Positions 46,990 through 56,393 of a DNA stretch of 64,000 bases are shown piece by piece; positions within the stretch are counted from its first letter, which is position 1; each line of letters opens with the position of its first letter. Origin of the DNA: Epiperipatus broadwayi (taxonomy: Eukaryota; Onychophora; Udeonychophora; Euonychophora; Peripatidae); contig JAQFVV010000288.1 of NCBI GenBank assembly GCA_028023455.1, positions 312,001 through 376,000 of the forward strand. Reading direction: 5' to 3'. The notes under the pieces are model-generated. The model was not told the origin of the DNA and searched no databases. It saw only the letters and a list, made by a program, of their open reading frames with translations. Position numbers and translations under genes: made by a program.

Positions 46990-47664
46990 TCATTGAAATA
47001 AACTGGATGACATGTTTGCTCTCTTGGTTTCTCTGGTTGATTGCTGGTCCTTATCTTCATCTTCTTCACTTGATGAACGTGTTTCTGTTTGTCTGCTGCT
47101 GTCTTGATTTTGCTGTTTATCTTCTCTGCTTGAGGTACTCATCCCAGATTGACCACTGCTTTTGCTAGCTTCTGATGTGTGGTTAAGTGTTAGATGATTG
47201 TGATGGTGATGATGATGATGACCTTCTTCTGTTTGCACAAAAACAGTAGAAAGGCCTTTTATTTGAGTCACTATTGCTGGTATCCATTTTGTAAACCCAT
47301 AACACATATGGCATAGTACTTGTGTCCCTATTTGAAGTTTTATTTTTTTTATCTTCTTGTTCCAGTTTGGCATCAGGTTTTAGGGTTTATAGCATAGTCC
47401 TTAAGAGTCTGTTGAATAACAGTTCTGCATGAGTCTTCTCTGTTACTGTGCTCAGAGTGGAGTGCTGTGCTAGCAGAGTCCTGGCAATTCTGATATTCCA
47501 ACTGTTTCCATTTTTATCAGCTTTTTAGCTTCTTGTACCAATCTCTCTGTCTGACCATTACTTTCAGGGTTGAATAGAGGGCTGGTCATGAGTTTGATGT
47601 TGTTATTAGTGCAGAAAGTTTTGAATGCACCAGATGGAAAAAAATATAGAAGCATTGGGGACAT
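46990..47664 (-). pseudogene. Ty3/gypsy integrase C-terminal fragment
   Basis: The minus frame 47664-47470 gives FPSGAFKTFCTNNNIKLM, then SPLFNPESNGQTERLVQEAK, the end of an integrase core with the catalytic glutamate region (NGxxER). Across a frameshift TVTEKTHAELLFNRLLRT follows (TGxSPAELLxGRxLRT). The frame 47373-46990 holds QIGTQVLCHMCYGFTKWIPA, then VTQIKGLSTVFVQTEEG, an SH3-like C-terminal domain, and a His-rich and Ser/Glu/Asp-rich tail ending at TAG. The upstream part is lost at about 47645, where an unrelated repeat starts. It belongs to a K02A2.6-like gypsy, different from the neighbours at 48.6-59 kb. Confidence 0.8.
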
Positions 47665-47862
47665 TAGATAATGTAAAGTATCAGTAGGTCATGGATCATT
47701 GTCACCTCACTGTTTTTCCTTTTTATGTTACAGCATTACTAAAATAGGAAATGTCAGATTTCTGTCATCTAGACACATGTAGTAAACGTTCTTTTCTTAA
47801 TTTCACCATACTACTGTTATAAATGAAGAAATGAAAATTACCATAAAAGAGTTAATACATTG
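47643..47862. repeat. Interspersed repeat, copy 2 (also at 25925-26205)
   Basis: It aligns with copy 1 on the same strand. Here it directly abuts the truncated integrase fragment, and its left end overlaps the MSPMLLYF part of that frame. Confidence 0.85.
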
Positions 47863-48088
47863 TACAGTATTAAACTTGCAATTATATATGTAATATATGT
47901 GGTATTCCAACTCAGACTTTCACATGACCCACTACTCTCAGTGCCATCTCTCAGTGCCATCTCATATTGCTGACCCACCTGATCACACATATGTTGAAGA
48001 GATAAATATTCACCAATATATGTATTTCATGATAAATCAGCAATCATCAGTTGATCTAGATTACTATCCTCACACATATATACAATCA
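47852..48088 (-). repeat. SINE-like unit, copy 1
   Basis: It is homologous to 48348-48580 on the same strand. Shared blocks: CTCAGACTTTCACATGACC, then CATATTGCTGACCCACCTGA. The tRNA-like motif is better kept in the other copy. Confidence 0.8.
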
Positions 48089-48347
48089 GTGCTCAACTTT
48101 ATATTAAGATAGCCAATCTTGATACTTTATTGGACAGGTTTCAAACTATTCAAACTCACAACTCTTCAGCCTTCCATTTCATTGAAAATCTGATGATGGA
48201 ACATTCAAAGTCCTTGTTAGTGCCAATATTATCATCCTACCCATGTTGACATATTAGTCATTCTGACCCTTCATGTACAGGAGAATAATCCATTTATATA
48301 TAAATATGCAAAAGATGGGCAGACCTTTTACACACTATTTATATAAA

Positions 48348-48580
48348 TTAATATATTGTACAGGCTTAAACCTGCATTTATACATGTAATATATGCGGGA
48401 TTCAACCTCAGACTTTCACATGACCTACCACTTTCAGTGCTTTCTCTCAGTGTCATCTCATATTGCTGACCCACCTGATCACACACATGTTTAAAAGATA
48501 AATAATCACTAAAAAACTTATTTCCTGCTAAACTAGCAATCATCAGTTGGTCTAGATTACTATCCTCACACATATATACA
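48348..48580 (-). repeat. SINE-like unit, copy 2
   Basis: The minus strand contains CTGAGGTTGAATCCCGC, close to a pol III B box (GGTTCGAATCCC) within tRNA-like context, and GTGGGTCAGCAATATGAG upstream, a weak A box. Spacing from copy 1 is about 496 bp, with unrelated DNA between. The 90-codon minus frame across it (48600-48328) has no known domain. Confidence 0.6.
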
Positions 48581-48589
48581 ATTATATCA

Positions 48590-50277
48590 AGCTCATGCAA
48601 ATCCTATACCTCATCAATATAGACATAAAGTAAAAGAACAGATAAACAAAAAGATTAAATGGTGAATTATATCTAAATGTTCATCTCCCTTTAATAACCC
48701 CATCATCAATTTGGTTGTGTTTGGACATTTGTCAGTTAAATATAATAACAATATCTTATACTAATGCTCCTCCACCTATGAGCTTATTGTTATTGAAATT
48801 TCAAAAAAAAATATTTTTAATGTTAGACTTAACTGCCAGCTAATGAAAAATCAAACTTCATCCAAAGGATTGGAAATATACTGCATTTAAATATAATGGA
48901 TGTGCATATAATTTTAACCAAATTCCCTTAGGGCTAGAAATAGTGTAGTGGTGCTTGTACAATGTCTGGATCAAGTGTTGTCAGAGAATATTAAGAACTT
49001 AGTTATAATGTATGTGGATGACATTGTGGTGGCTTCAGAAAGCATAGATGAGCACTTTGTGCATTTAGAAATGTTGCTGGAGGAGTGAGAAAAAAGGGGA
49101 TTAAAATTAATTTGAATAAAAATAAAATAATGCCTGATGAGGTCAAGTTTTTAGTCATATAATTACCAAAAGTACAATACTACCTAATCCTGAAAAAACC
49201 CAAGCAATTCAGGAATTTTCCACACCTTGGAATAAAAGACATGTTAAATCTTTTCTTGGATAATGTAATTTCTATAATCAATTTTATAGAAATTTTTTCA
49301 CTTGACATGGAACCATTACTGCAGTTATTAAGAAGAGTGACAGTGGGTGTGGAATGAACAGCATGAGAGTAGTTTCCAGAGCATGAAGGCAGGATTTTTA
49401 AATAAAGTTATGCTGTCACATCCCTATTGTGACAAACTAGTCTTTCTACAAACAGACAGCAGTGGGTTTGGATTGGGGTTATGCTGTTTCAGATACAGGA
49501 AGGGGGTCAGATCAAAATACATTGTTTCATTATCCATTTACTAAAGGGACTGAAAGGGAATTGCAGTGTAACTGAGAAATAAGCCCTGGCTGTTGTATGA
49601 GCATTCAAAAATTCTGGCAGTATTTATTAGGTTCTGAAGTGGTAGTAATCACTGACCAAAAGAATCTCAAATTTATTAATCATAGCTTCTGAATAATAAC
49701 AGGCTAATAAGATGGAGCTTGTTCCTGAACAAATTTAATTACAAAGTGGCATACTATTGTGGCAAAAAAAATATTGTGGCAGACACATTAAGCCAATATC
49801 TGGTAGCTGAAGAACAACACTTAAGTTGTGACAGAGCATAGAAACAGCTGCTGTAAAAATATATAAAAGACATGGGATAGAAGATGATTTGCATAGATTA
49901 AAGGAGCAGCAAGATGAAGATAACAATTGCAAACAAATAATGGAGTATTTGTGACATCAACCTGTAATGAAAATGGGAAATAATATGCTGTGGAGAGATG
50001 GGAATTACTGTTGCTTGAAGGAAGGATTTTTACAGCATATACTACAAAAAAAAAAAACAAATGTGCATTATTCTTCTGGTTGCCATGAGGAAGCAAATAA
50101 TTAAATTATGTGCATGACACTTATGAACATTATTCCACAAATAAAGTTGAGGGATGGATGAGCCATTGATTCTACTGGCCAGGAATGAATACCAATATTC
50201 CAGATGTTCTTGGTAAATGCACCATATGTTCAGCAACCAAGCCTCCTAACACATCAGGAGTGGGGCTGCTGCAACCT
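48590..50277 (+). pseudogene. Ty3/gypsy pol relic (RT, RNase H, integrase zinc finger), first part
   Basis: The + strand gives HKVKEQINKKIKW (before RT), KCSSPFNNPIINLVV, then QLNIITISYTNAPPPMSLLL. After it come IFLMLDLTAS (motif A, followed by two stops), LVIMYVDDIVVASES (motif C, about 48998) and KGIKINLNKNKIMPDEVKF. RNase H follows with FLQTDSSGFGLGL (about 49450). The integrase zinc-binding end reads FYWPGMNTNIPDVL and CTICSATKPPNTSGVGLLQP up to 50277. Each has a close counterpart in the - strand element inserted right after. The gene resumes at 58416. The 5' side (gag, protease) is missing. Confidence 0.87.
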
Positions 50278-52335
50278 ATTTTAACAGGGTGACCCTTTTC
50301 TCACATCTTATCCGACATTGGTAAATTTAAACTAAATAATACAGATCTCAAGAAATGGACAAGTGAACCAAACCATAGACTCGATGGAATTTCTATGGCT
50401 GTATAGTCGCCATAACACCTGTAGGTAATATTTAAATATTACCCACCAAATAAAATTCTAATGTGAATTATTTATACAAGTATTGTTTACATGATGCAAA
50501 TTTTAAGTGTTGCATAAATAGGATTTAAGATAAATGAATAAAAAGTTCTGGTGGCCCTTGTATCTTGAGTAAGATCTAAATATAAAAAAATATCTACCGG
50601 AGAATATATTTATGAGCGTCAGTTTATCGATGACCTCAAGCACCAAACTCACTATTACAGTGAGAATTATATTCCCCAATTGACAAGATGCCTGACCCAA
50701 GGAGGAAAACCCATTGGATGAACGGAGATAATAACACACACAAAAAATAGAGGTTTATACTTAATTTATAATGCACTCATAGACATATCCACTTACCTCG
50801 GACATATTTGAATCATCGGAATTTATTTAACAAATAAAATGATTGGAAAATGTAAACGATAATTATTGAATAGCTCTAACATAAAGGTAAATCTGTACTA
50901 AATTTTATTATTAATATCTAAATGCTATCTATGCAAATCAATTCTTATTCCTCCCATTTAAAATATATAAATTTTATTATTAATATCTAAACGCTATCTA
51001 TGCAAATCAACTCTTATCCCTCCCATTTAAAATATATAATAAGTTCGCAAATTACTAATGGAACAATAAAACATTTAATTTAGAATAAACACATATTAAT
51101 TTTTATATATAAGAAAAAAATGTTTACTATACAGTTGTACACAATAATTTTATGTTATGAAATAATTTAAGAAAGTTTGTTATTTTCAAGGGTAGCTATA
51201 AGCCATTCTGAGTTATATAAAAACAGAGTTCACTTTACCTGATAAAATCCCAGGGTATGGGATCAGAATGTAATGAAGCTTATCAAGTGGATTTCCATGA
51301 TCTGGTAGTATTTGAATTTGTTTTATGAAAGCACAATATATAATTTCTTTCTGCTGAGTCTGATATTTAGATGTCCATAAGTAATGGCTGAGCCATAGGC
51401 GAATTCTTGTTTAATATAATTTTCAAATCAAATAAATTCATATTTTGGGAATTACGATTCTTTTCTATTTCATTTCATGTTCAGCAATCTGGAATATTTG
51501 CTGGGTTCCTAAGTTCTTCTTTGGCAGGTGATTTAGAGTCAGTTCGCATCGGCTGCGGGTGATGAAGCCATTTACGTATGGTCCTTACCCCGTCATGTTA
51601 AATATTTTTTTCTATACCTTTACGAGTCTATCTCACTCAGTGGTCACAATCTAACTAAAAAAACACTGTCTTTTTTTTTCTTTCTCAAATTTTCATTAAT
51701 TAATTTTTGTCTAATTAATTTTCATTTCTCAGACAAAGGAAATTTTTCTTTTTTTTTTATCGGATCTTCAATCTAAGTCTTTTTCTTTGAATAGGTTTTC
51801 CTTTCCAAATTACTTTTACTTCTTTTAATTTACATTTCCATTGTTTTGGTGGTGCTGTCATTCCTGGTATCTATTCTTTTTGGTCAAACATTCTTTAGCT
51901 TTTTCTTGGAATTTTATTTTTCTGCAGTAATTAGTGATTGTGATTCAAGCACCGAATTGCTTGAAGGCACAAACAATATTCCTTTTTCGCTACCCTCGTT
52001 AATTTGAAATATAATTGAAACTCAAATCAATATTCTAAACAATATATAACATATTTGTGCACAACTGTAATTTTGTTAATTTGTAATATTAGAAAAGTAA
52101 AACATTCTAAATAAATAATGCTTACTAATCAATCTTTTCCCCATTTACTTTCTAACAACAAAAAAAAGAATAATAATGAAAAAGTGTTTAAAATTTACTT
52201 CATGCACGTATATATATGTATAATTAGATATATCTTTAACCCTTTATCACCTGCTTGAATATGTACCTGTATTGAGGGTAATACATATGCACTTTTCACT
52301 TTCTTGCAACAGGGTTTGAACCCACTACTGTTACA
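50278..52335 (-). repeat. 3' LTR of the - strand gypsy element
   Basis: Homologous to 56394-58415. It has a 69-bp tandem duplication (50899-51036) absent from the other LTR, and lacks the outermost bases (TGTTGGAAAGCC). The inner end reads CTACTGTTACA (52335). Confidence 0.93.
50899..51036. repeat. 69-bp tandem duplication within one LTR
   Basis: The unit TAAATTTTATTATTAATATC... occurs at 50899 and 50968 with a few differences. The other LTR has one copy (about 57053-57120). Confidence 0.92.
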
Positions 52336-52346
52336 ATGCCCCTCTG
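52336..52346 (-). other. Polypurine tract of the - strand gypsy element
   Basis: On the minus strand CAGAGGGGCAT lies directly before the LTR start TGTAACAGT. Its G-rich purine run fits a plus-strand primer. Confidence 0.65.
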
Positions 52347-52402
52347 TTGGAAAGACATCAAAATGGGATTTTCCTATTTTGAGGTCTAAGATATTCATTA
52401 TA

Positions 52403-53770
52403 GTGCAGGTTTTAAAGCCCTAGCATTGTAGGATCCTTTAATCTCAGACCCAGTGTCCACCCAAAATGCATTATTTCCCTGTCACTGTACAATAGTGAAT
52501 GGACCCTCATATAAATTACAGAACTTGTGACAGATGAATTTTCCAGGGTCGCTAACGTGTGGTGTTTTTACCATTACTGTATCTCCCATTTGGAATCGGT
52601 GCTGAGTCTGATGCTCTTTTATTTCTCTTTTGACTTCTTTTCATAAGTGTCTGGTAAGCTTGAGCTATGTCAGCTTCTACATCTATTGGGTGCTCCCCCA
52701 GCTCCGGCAAGGTTGTTTTTATCAATTGAGGAACATGTCTTCCTAAGTGCAGCCGTATTGGGGCAAACCCAGTCGATTCATTGACAGACCAATTAATATA
52801 GTCGATGACTTGTGGAACTTGCTTGACCCATTCTCGATGATTTGTTGGGAGATATGTTCTGAACAACCAACCCAGTTCCCATATAACCCTCTCACATGGG
52901 TTTGATTGTGGATTGTGTATGGATGTCAATATGTGCTTAATTCCTTGTTGTTGTATCCACCCATGCCATTCCCCTGATATGAAGGGAGTGCCATAATCAG
53001 ACAATAAAATGTTTGTTTTTCCCACTGTTGGAAATTGTTTATTCTCTAACACCTTTATTGTGTTCTTAGTATTGGCCTGGGATATCGGGTACACAGTCAC
53101 AAATTTCGAGAATAGGTCATAGACCACAATGAGATATTTCTTCTTATCAAAAGTGGGCAATGGGCCATAGTAATCCAAGGCCATCATTTCCCGAGGCTTG
53201 GTTGGAATTATGGACATCATAGGTGTTACATAACTCCTATTAGCTGGCTTTGCCTTTTGGCATATTTCAAATTGATTTATCACAGCCATGATTTTAGTGT
53301 GCATTCCTGGCCAATAGAACCATTCCCAGAGCAAACGCTCAGTTTTAGGTGTGCCATAGTGGCCTTAAAGTTGGTGTACATGGGTGATAACAGCATCCCT
53401 AATCTGGCGTGGTAAGACAGGTTTCCACTCCTCTTGATCCTCTTGAATTTTATATTGCAGTATCGATTGTCTCATTCGATAGTGTCCTGCCTTGCTTCCC
53501 ACCCAACTTAAGTCGGTTGTACCCTTTTCTTCTAACTGTTCAATCAGCATCTTCAGTTGTCCATCTTCCCACTGGTGGTGGGATAGTTGGGCCAGGTCTC
53601 ATTCCACTGCTTCATTCACCTTCAGGTTTACACTGGTGATATACAAGTTCTCTCCACTTAAATGGCATGTCCGGGAACGAGTGGGGTTCCGACTCAATAT
53701 GTCTGGTACAATGTTCTCTGACCTTTTGCAATATTTTACAGTGTAATCATATTCCTGGAGGTATAGACTC
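52403..53770 (-). pseudogene. Integrase of the - strand gypsy element
   Basis: Minus frame: WKPVLPRQIRDAVITHVHQL, a TAA stop, then GHYGTPKTERLLWEWFYWPG. INQFEICQKAKP follows; this is an HHCC zinc finger with the first Cys replaced by Phe. The core (53200-52800) reads MALDYYGPLPTFDKKKYLIV, LLSDYGTPFISGEW (second aspartate) and HNPQSNPCERVIWEL (glutamate region), then NWSVNESTGFAPIRLHLGRH. A frameshift near 52640 moves the SH3-like C-terminal domain (RFQMGDTVMVKTPHVSDPGK...GPFTIVQ, then a TGA stop) to another frame, ending about 52403. It catalyses integration; the lesions are a stop, a frameshift and the lost Cys. Confidence 0.88.
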
Positions 53771-54813
53771 CATCAAATCAGCCTGCTATTGGTGAGGTAG
53801 CTGTGGTTCAAAAACTCCAAGCTTTTATGGTCAGTAATGACAACCATTTTTGATCCCAACAATAGTGTCCTGACCTTCTGGAAGGCCCAGACAATTGCAA
53901 GGGCTTCCTTTTCAGTAGTAGTATAGTGTCGCTCCCATCCTTTAAGCAATCGGCTTATAAAGTACAGTACTTTTGTCTGATCATCATCCTGGATCTGGGA
54001 CAGTGTAACTCCTAGACCATACCCACTACTATCTGTTTGCACAATGAAGGGCTTCTCAAAATTTGGAAATGCCAACATGACTTGTTTTTTGAAACCTCTT
54101 TTTACATTCTCAAAGGCTTCCTCTTGTTCCTGAGCCCATTTCCATGGGACATTCTTTCTTGTCAGCTTGACCAAAGGCTCCATTTGTCCTGCAAATCCCT
54201 CATAAAATCTGTTGTAGAAATTACAGAGGCCCAGGAATGAACGGATTTGTTTCTGTGATGTAGGTCAAGGAAATTCTCTAATAGCCAAGACTTTGTCTGG
54301 ATGGGGTTTCATCCCCTGTGAACCCACCACATGGCCCAAAAATGTAACTTCATCCTTACATAACATGCTTTTTTTAAAATTAATCTTGATTCCTTTCTCT
54401 TGGCATTCTTTAAGAAATATCTCTACATCCCTAAAATATTCTTTGATGGTTGCCGATGCCACTAATACATCATCTATATACATAGTGACCAATTTTTTCA
54501 CTTCCTCAGACAACACTTTGTCCAAACATCTGAGCAGCCCTGCCCCACTGTTTCTTAGGCCAAATGGCATACGGTTAAATTTATACGAAAAACCATCGTA
54601 TCTAAAGGCGGTATATTTGCGGTCTTCAGGATGGAGTTGGATCTGCCAGTAACTGGCTGTCAAATCAAAGGTAGAAAATATTTTCTTTCCCTTAAATCTT
54701 CCTAACAGTTCTTGCATAGGAGGGGGAATCATACAATCTGGGATAGTTATTAGGTTAAGTTGTCTCGTGTCCAAACACAATCTGATTGACCCGTCTTTCT
54801 TTTTGACAACCAC
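53771..54813 (-). pseudogene. Reverse transcriptase and RNase H of the - strand gypsy element
   Basis: The RT frame 54813-54265 includes MVVKKKDGSIRLCLDTRQLN, FSTFDLTASYWQIQLHPED (motif A aspartate), FNRMPFGLRNSGAGLLRCLD (motif B), LVTMYIDDVLVAS (motif C) and KINFKKSMLCKDEVTFLGH. One TGA (about 54262) interrupts it, and it continues as SQKQIRSFLGLCNFYNRFY. RNase H (54183-53773) has FIVQTDSSGYGLGV, TEKEALAIVWAFQ and VITDHKSLEFL, so its catalytic D, E and D are present. It ends at a TGA replacing a probable Trp (LI-stop-WSLY). All segments are in one frame with gag and integrase pieces. Confidence 0.93.
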
Positions 54814-55578
54814 TAGCGGATTACAATATGGAGAGGAACATTTTGAAATAATTCCCTATTCTATCATTTGGTTGATTTGTTCCTTCACATCATCTCAGTA
54901 TTAATGTTGAACAGGGTATGACCTAGACTGGAATGGCTGATCCTGATTTATTTTAATTCTTTGTTCAAATCCTTGTATTACACCCGATATATCTGAAAAA
55001 ATGTGTCCGTACCCCTCCAATACTCTCTGCAGTGCCAGCTCTTCTTCTCGATTGGCTACACCCGCCTGCTTAACTTTATCATCTATTATTCTGTCCATCG
55101 GATATTTCTCCACTTTCATGACCCCTACTTCTCCTTCACAGGCAATTGTTTCCATTTTGTAGTCCAGGACACATTTGTATTTGTGAAGGAAGTCTGATCC
55201 CAATATGGCCTCGTGAATCACATCCTTCATAATAAGGAACACATGAGCAAAAGTTTTTCCATTTATCCATAGGTCTACCCATATCTGCTTAGGTTCTACT
55301 TTTGCCCTCTTATTATTTGCCATTGTCACATGTGTGGCCTTCAGGGGGAGTGTCCATATGCCAGATTGTTTCCTAATCAGTTTATGATATAGTGTTTCTG
55401 ACATCACATAGATTTGACTCCCCAAATCAATAAGAGTTTCTATTCCTATTTGATTGATTTCGATATAAATCTTTGGGCATTCCTGTTTGGCATATTGGGG
55501 AACCCTATCATCCCATGAGCACACCAAATTTCCAATGTGTTTCCTTTTTCTCATGTGTGTCATTTCTTTTATCTTCAA
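54814..55578 (-). pseudogene. Aspartic protease region of the - strand gypsy element
   Basis: The 225-codon frame 55578-54901 contains YIEINQIGIETLIDLGSQIY, where the active site should read DTG or DSG; here it is DLG. IHEAILGSDFLHKYKCVLDY then matches the ILGxDFL end of retroviral-like proteases. A linker (ALQRVLEGYGHIFSDISGVI) leads into RT. Between 54900 and 54814 three in-frame stops precede GIISKCSSPYCNPLVVVKKK. The T-to-L change at the active site would be expected to abolish activity if not a family feature; the relic at 48.6 kb lacks this part for comparison. Confidence 0.8.
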
Positions 55579-56145
55579 TCTCCCTCATTTGCTCATCTAC
55601 CTCAATTTGATTTAACATTTCGTCAACTTCTTTGGCTGATCTACTCTTTTTAATCCTATTCAGTATCTTATTCCTAATGGCAAATTTTGACTCAACATTT
55701 GTACTATCTGATTCTCAGATAGCTTCTCACTCACTAATGTCTTCAGTGTGGCCACTTGTCATCTGAACAATCGTATGTAGTTTTCGTTCCCTTTTTCCGA
55801 AAACTTCTGATGAATGATTCGCATTTTGATATTTTCCTGCTGTTTCTCATTCCAAAACATCTTCTTCAGGACCTTTTCATACTCCTGGTATGTTTGGGGT
55901 TGGTGTAACATAGAATCCCACCACATTTTTGCATATCCTTGAAGGTGGACCTGTGCTAGGATTATTTTGAATTCCTCCAGTATCCCATATCTCCTAAAAT
56001 ATTTTTGGAAGTTATTTATATGCTCCTTTGGGCTCTCTTCCTTATGTTCTCTAAATGCCTTCATTTCCATCCCCTCTATCTCCTGTAATCTTGTTATTGT
56101 CATATTTATACTGACTGCCTCTCCTACTTTATCTTTGAGATACAT
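55510..56145 (-). pseudogene. gag: Gag of the - strand gypsy element (truncated, frameshifted)
   Basis: The frame 56145-55759 encodes FREHKEESPKEHINNFQKYF, then YAKMWWDSMLHQPQTYQEYE and KMFWNEKQQENIKMRIIHQK, matching the capsid core of the Gag at 35305. After a TGA (about 55757) it continues SENQIVQMLSQNLPL. A frameshift near 55685 leads to IRNKILNRIKKSRSAKEVDE and an acidic C-terminus that ends with TGA near 55508, overlapping the pol frame. Gag is shorter at the N-terminus than the 364-residue homologue: the coiled-coil part is missing. No CCHC knuckle is visible in either. Confidence 0.85.
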
Positions 56146-56393
56146 AATTTTTTATATATATATATCTATAACGTGCCAGGCTCTTCACCCTAGCTCACAA
56201 AATACTATGCTGACCATTACCTGCCTTACCGTTGAACCTCTATCTCTCACTCCTATTTTCTCTTCTGTCTGGTGCTTTATTTTCTAAAGCACTGTTTGCG
56301 AGGCAAAATAATTAAACTCATGCAAAAATGAAACAAATAATCTATTAATTTATTTTTATTAACCTGCCGTTCTCCTACTTTCATAGCGCCAAA
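56146..56393 (-). other. Leader and primer-site region of the - strand gypsy element
   Basis: On the minus strand the LTR ends GGCTTTCCAACA and is followed at once by TTTGGCGCTATGAAAGTAGG. TGGCGCTATGAAAGTAGG (about 56374-56391) is the candidate primer binding site. About 240 bp separate it from the first Gag codons. Confidence 0.6.
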
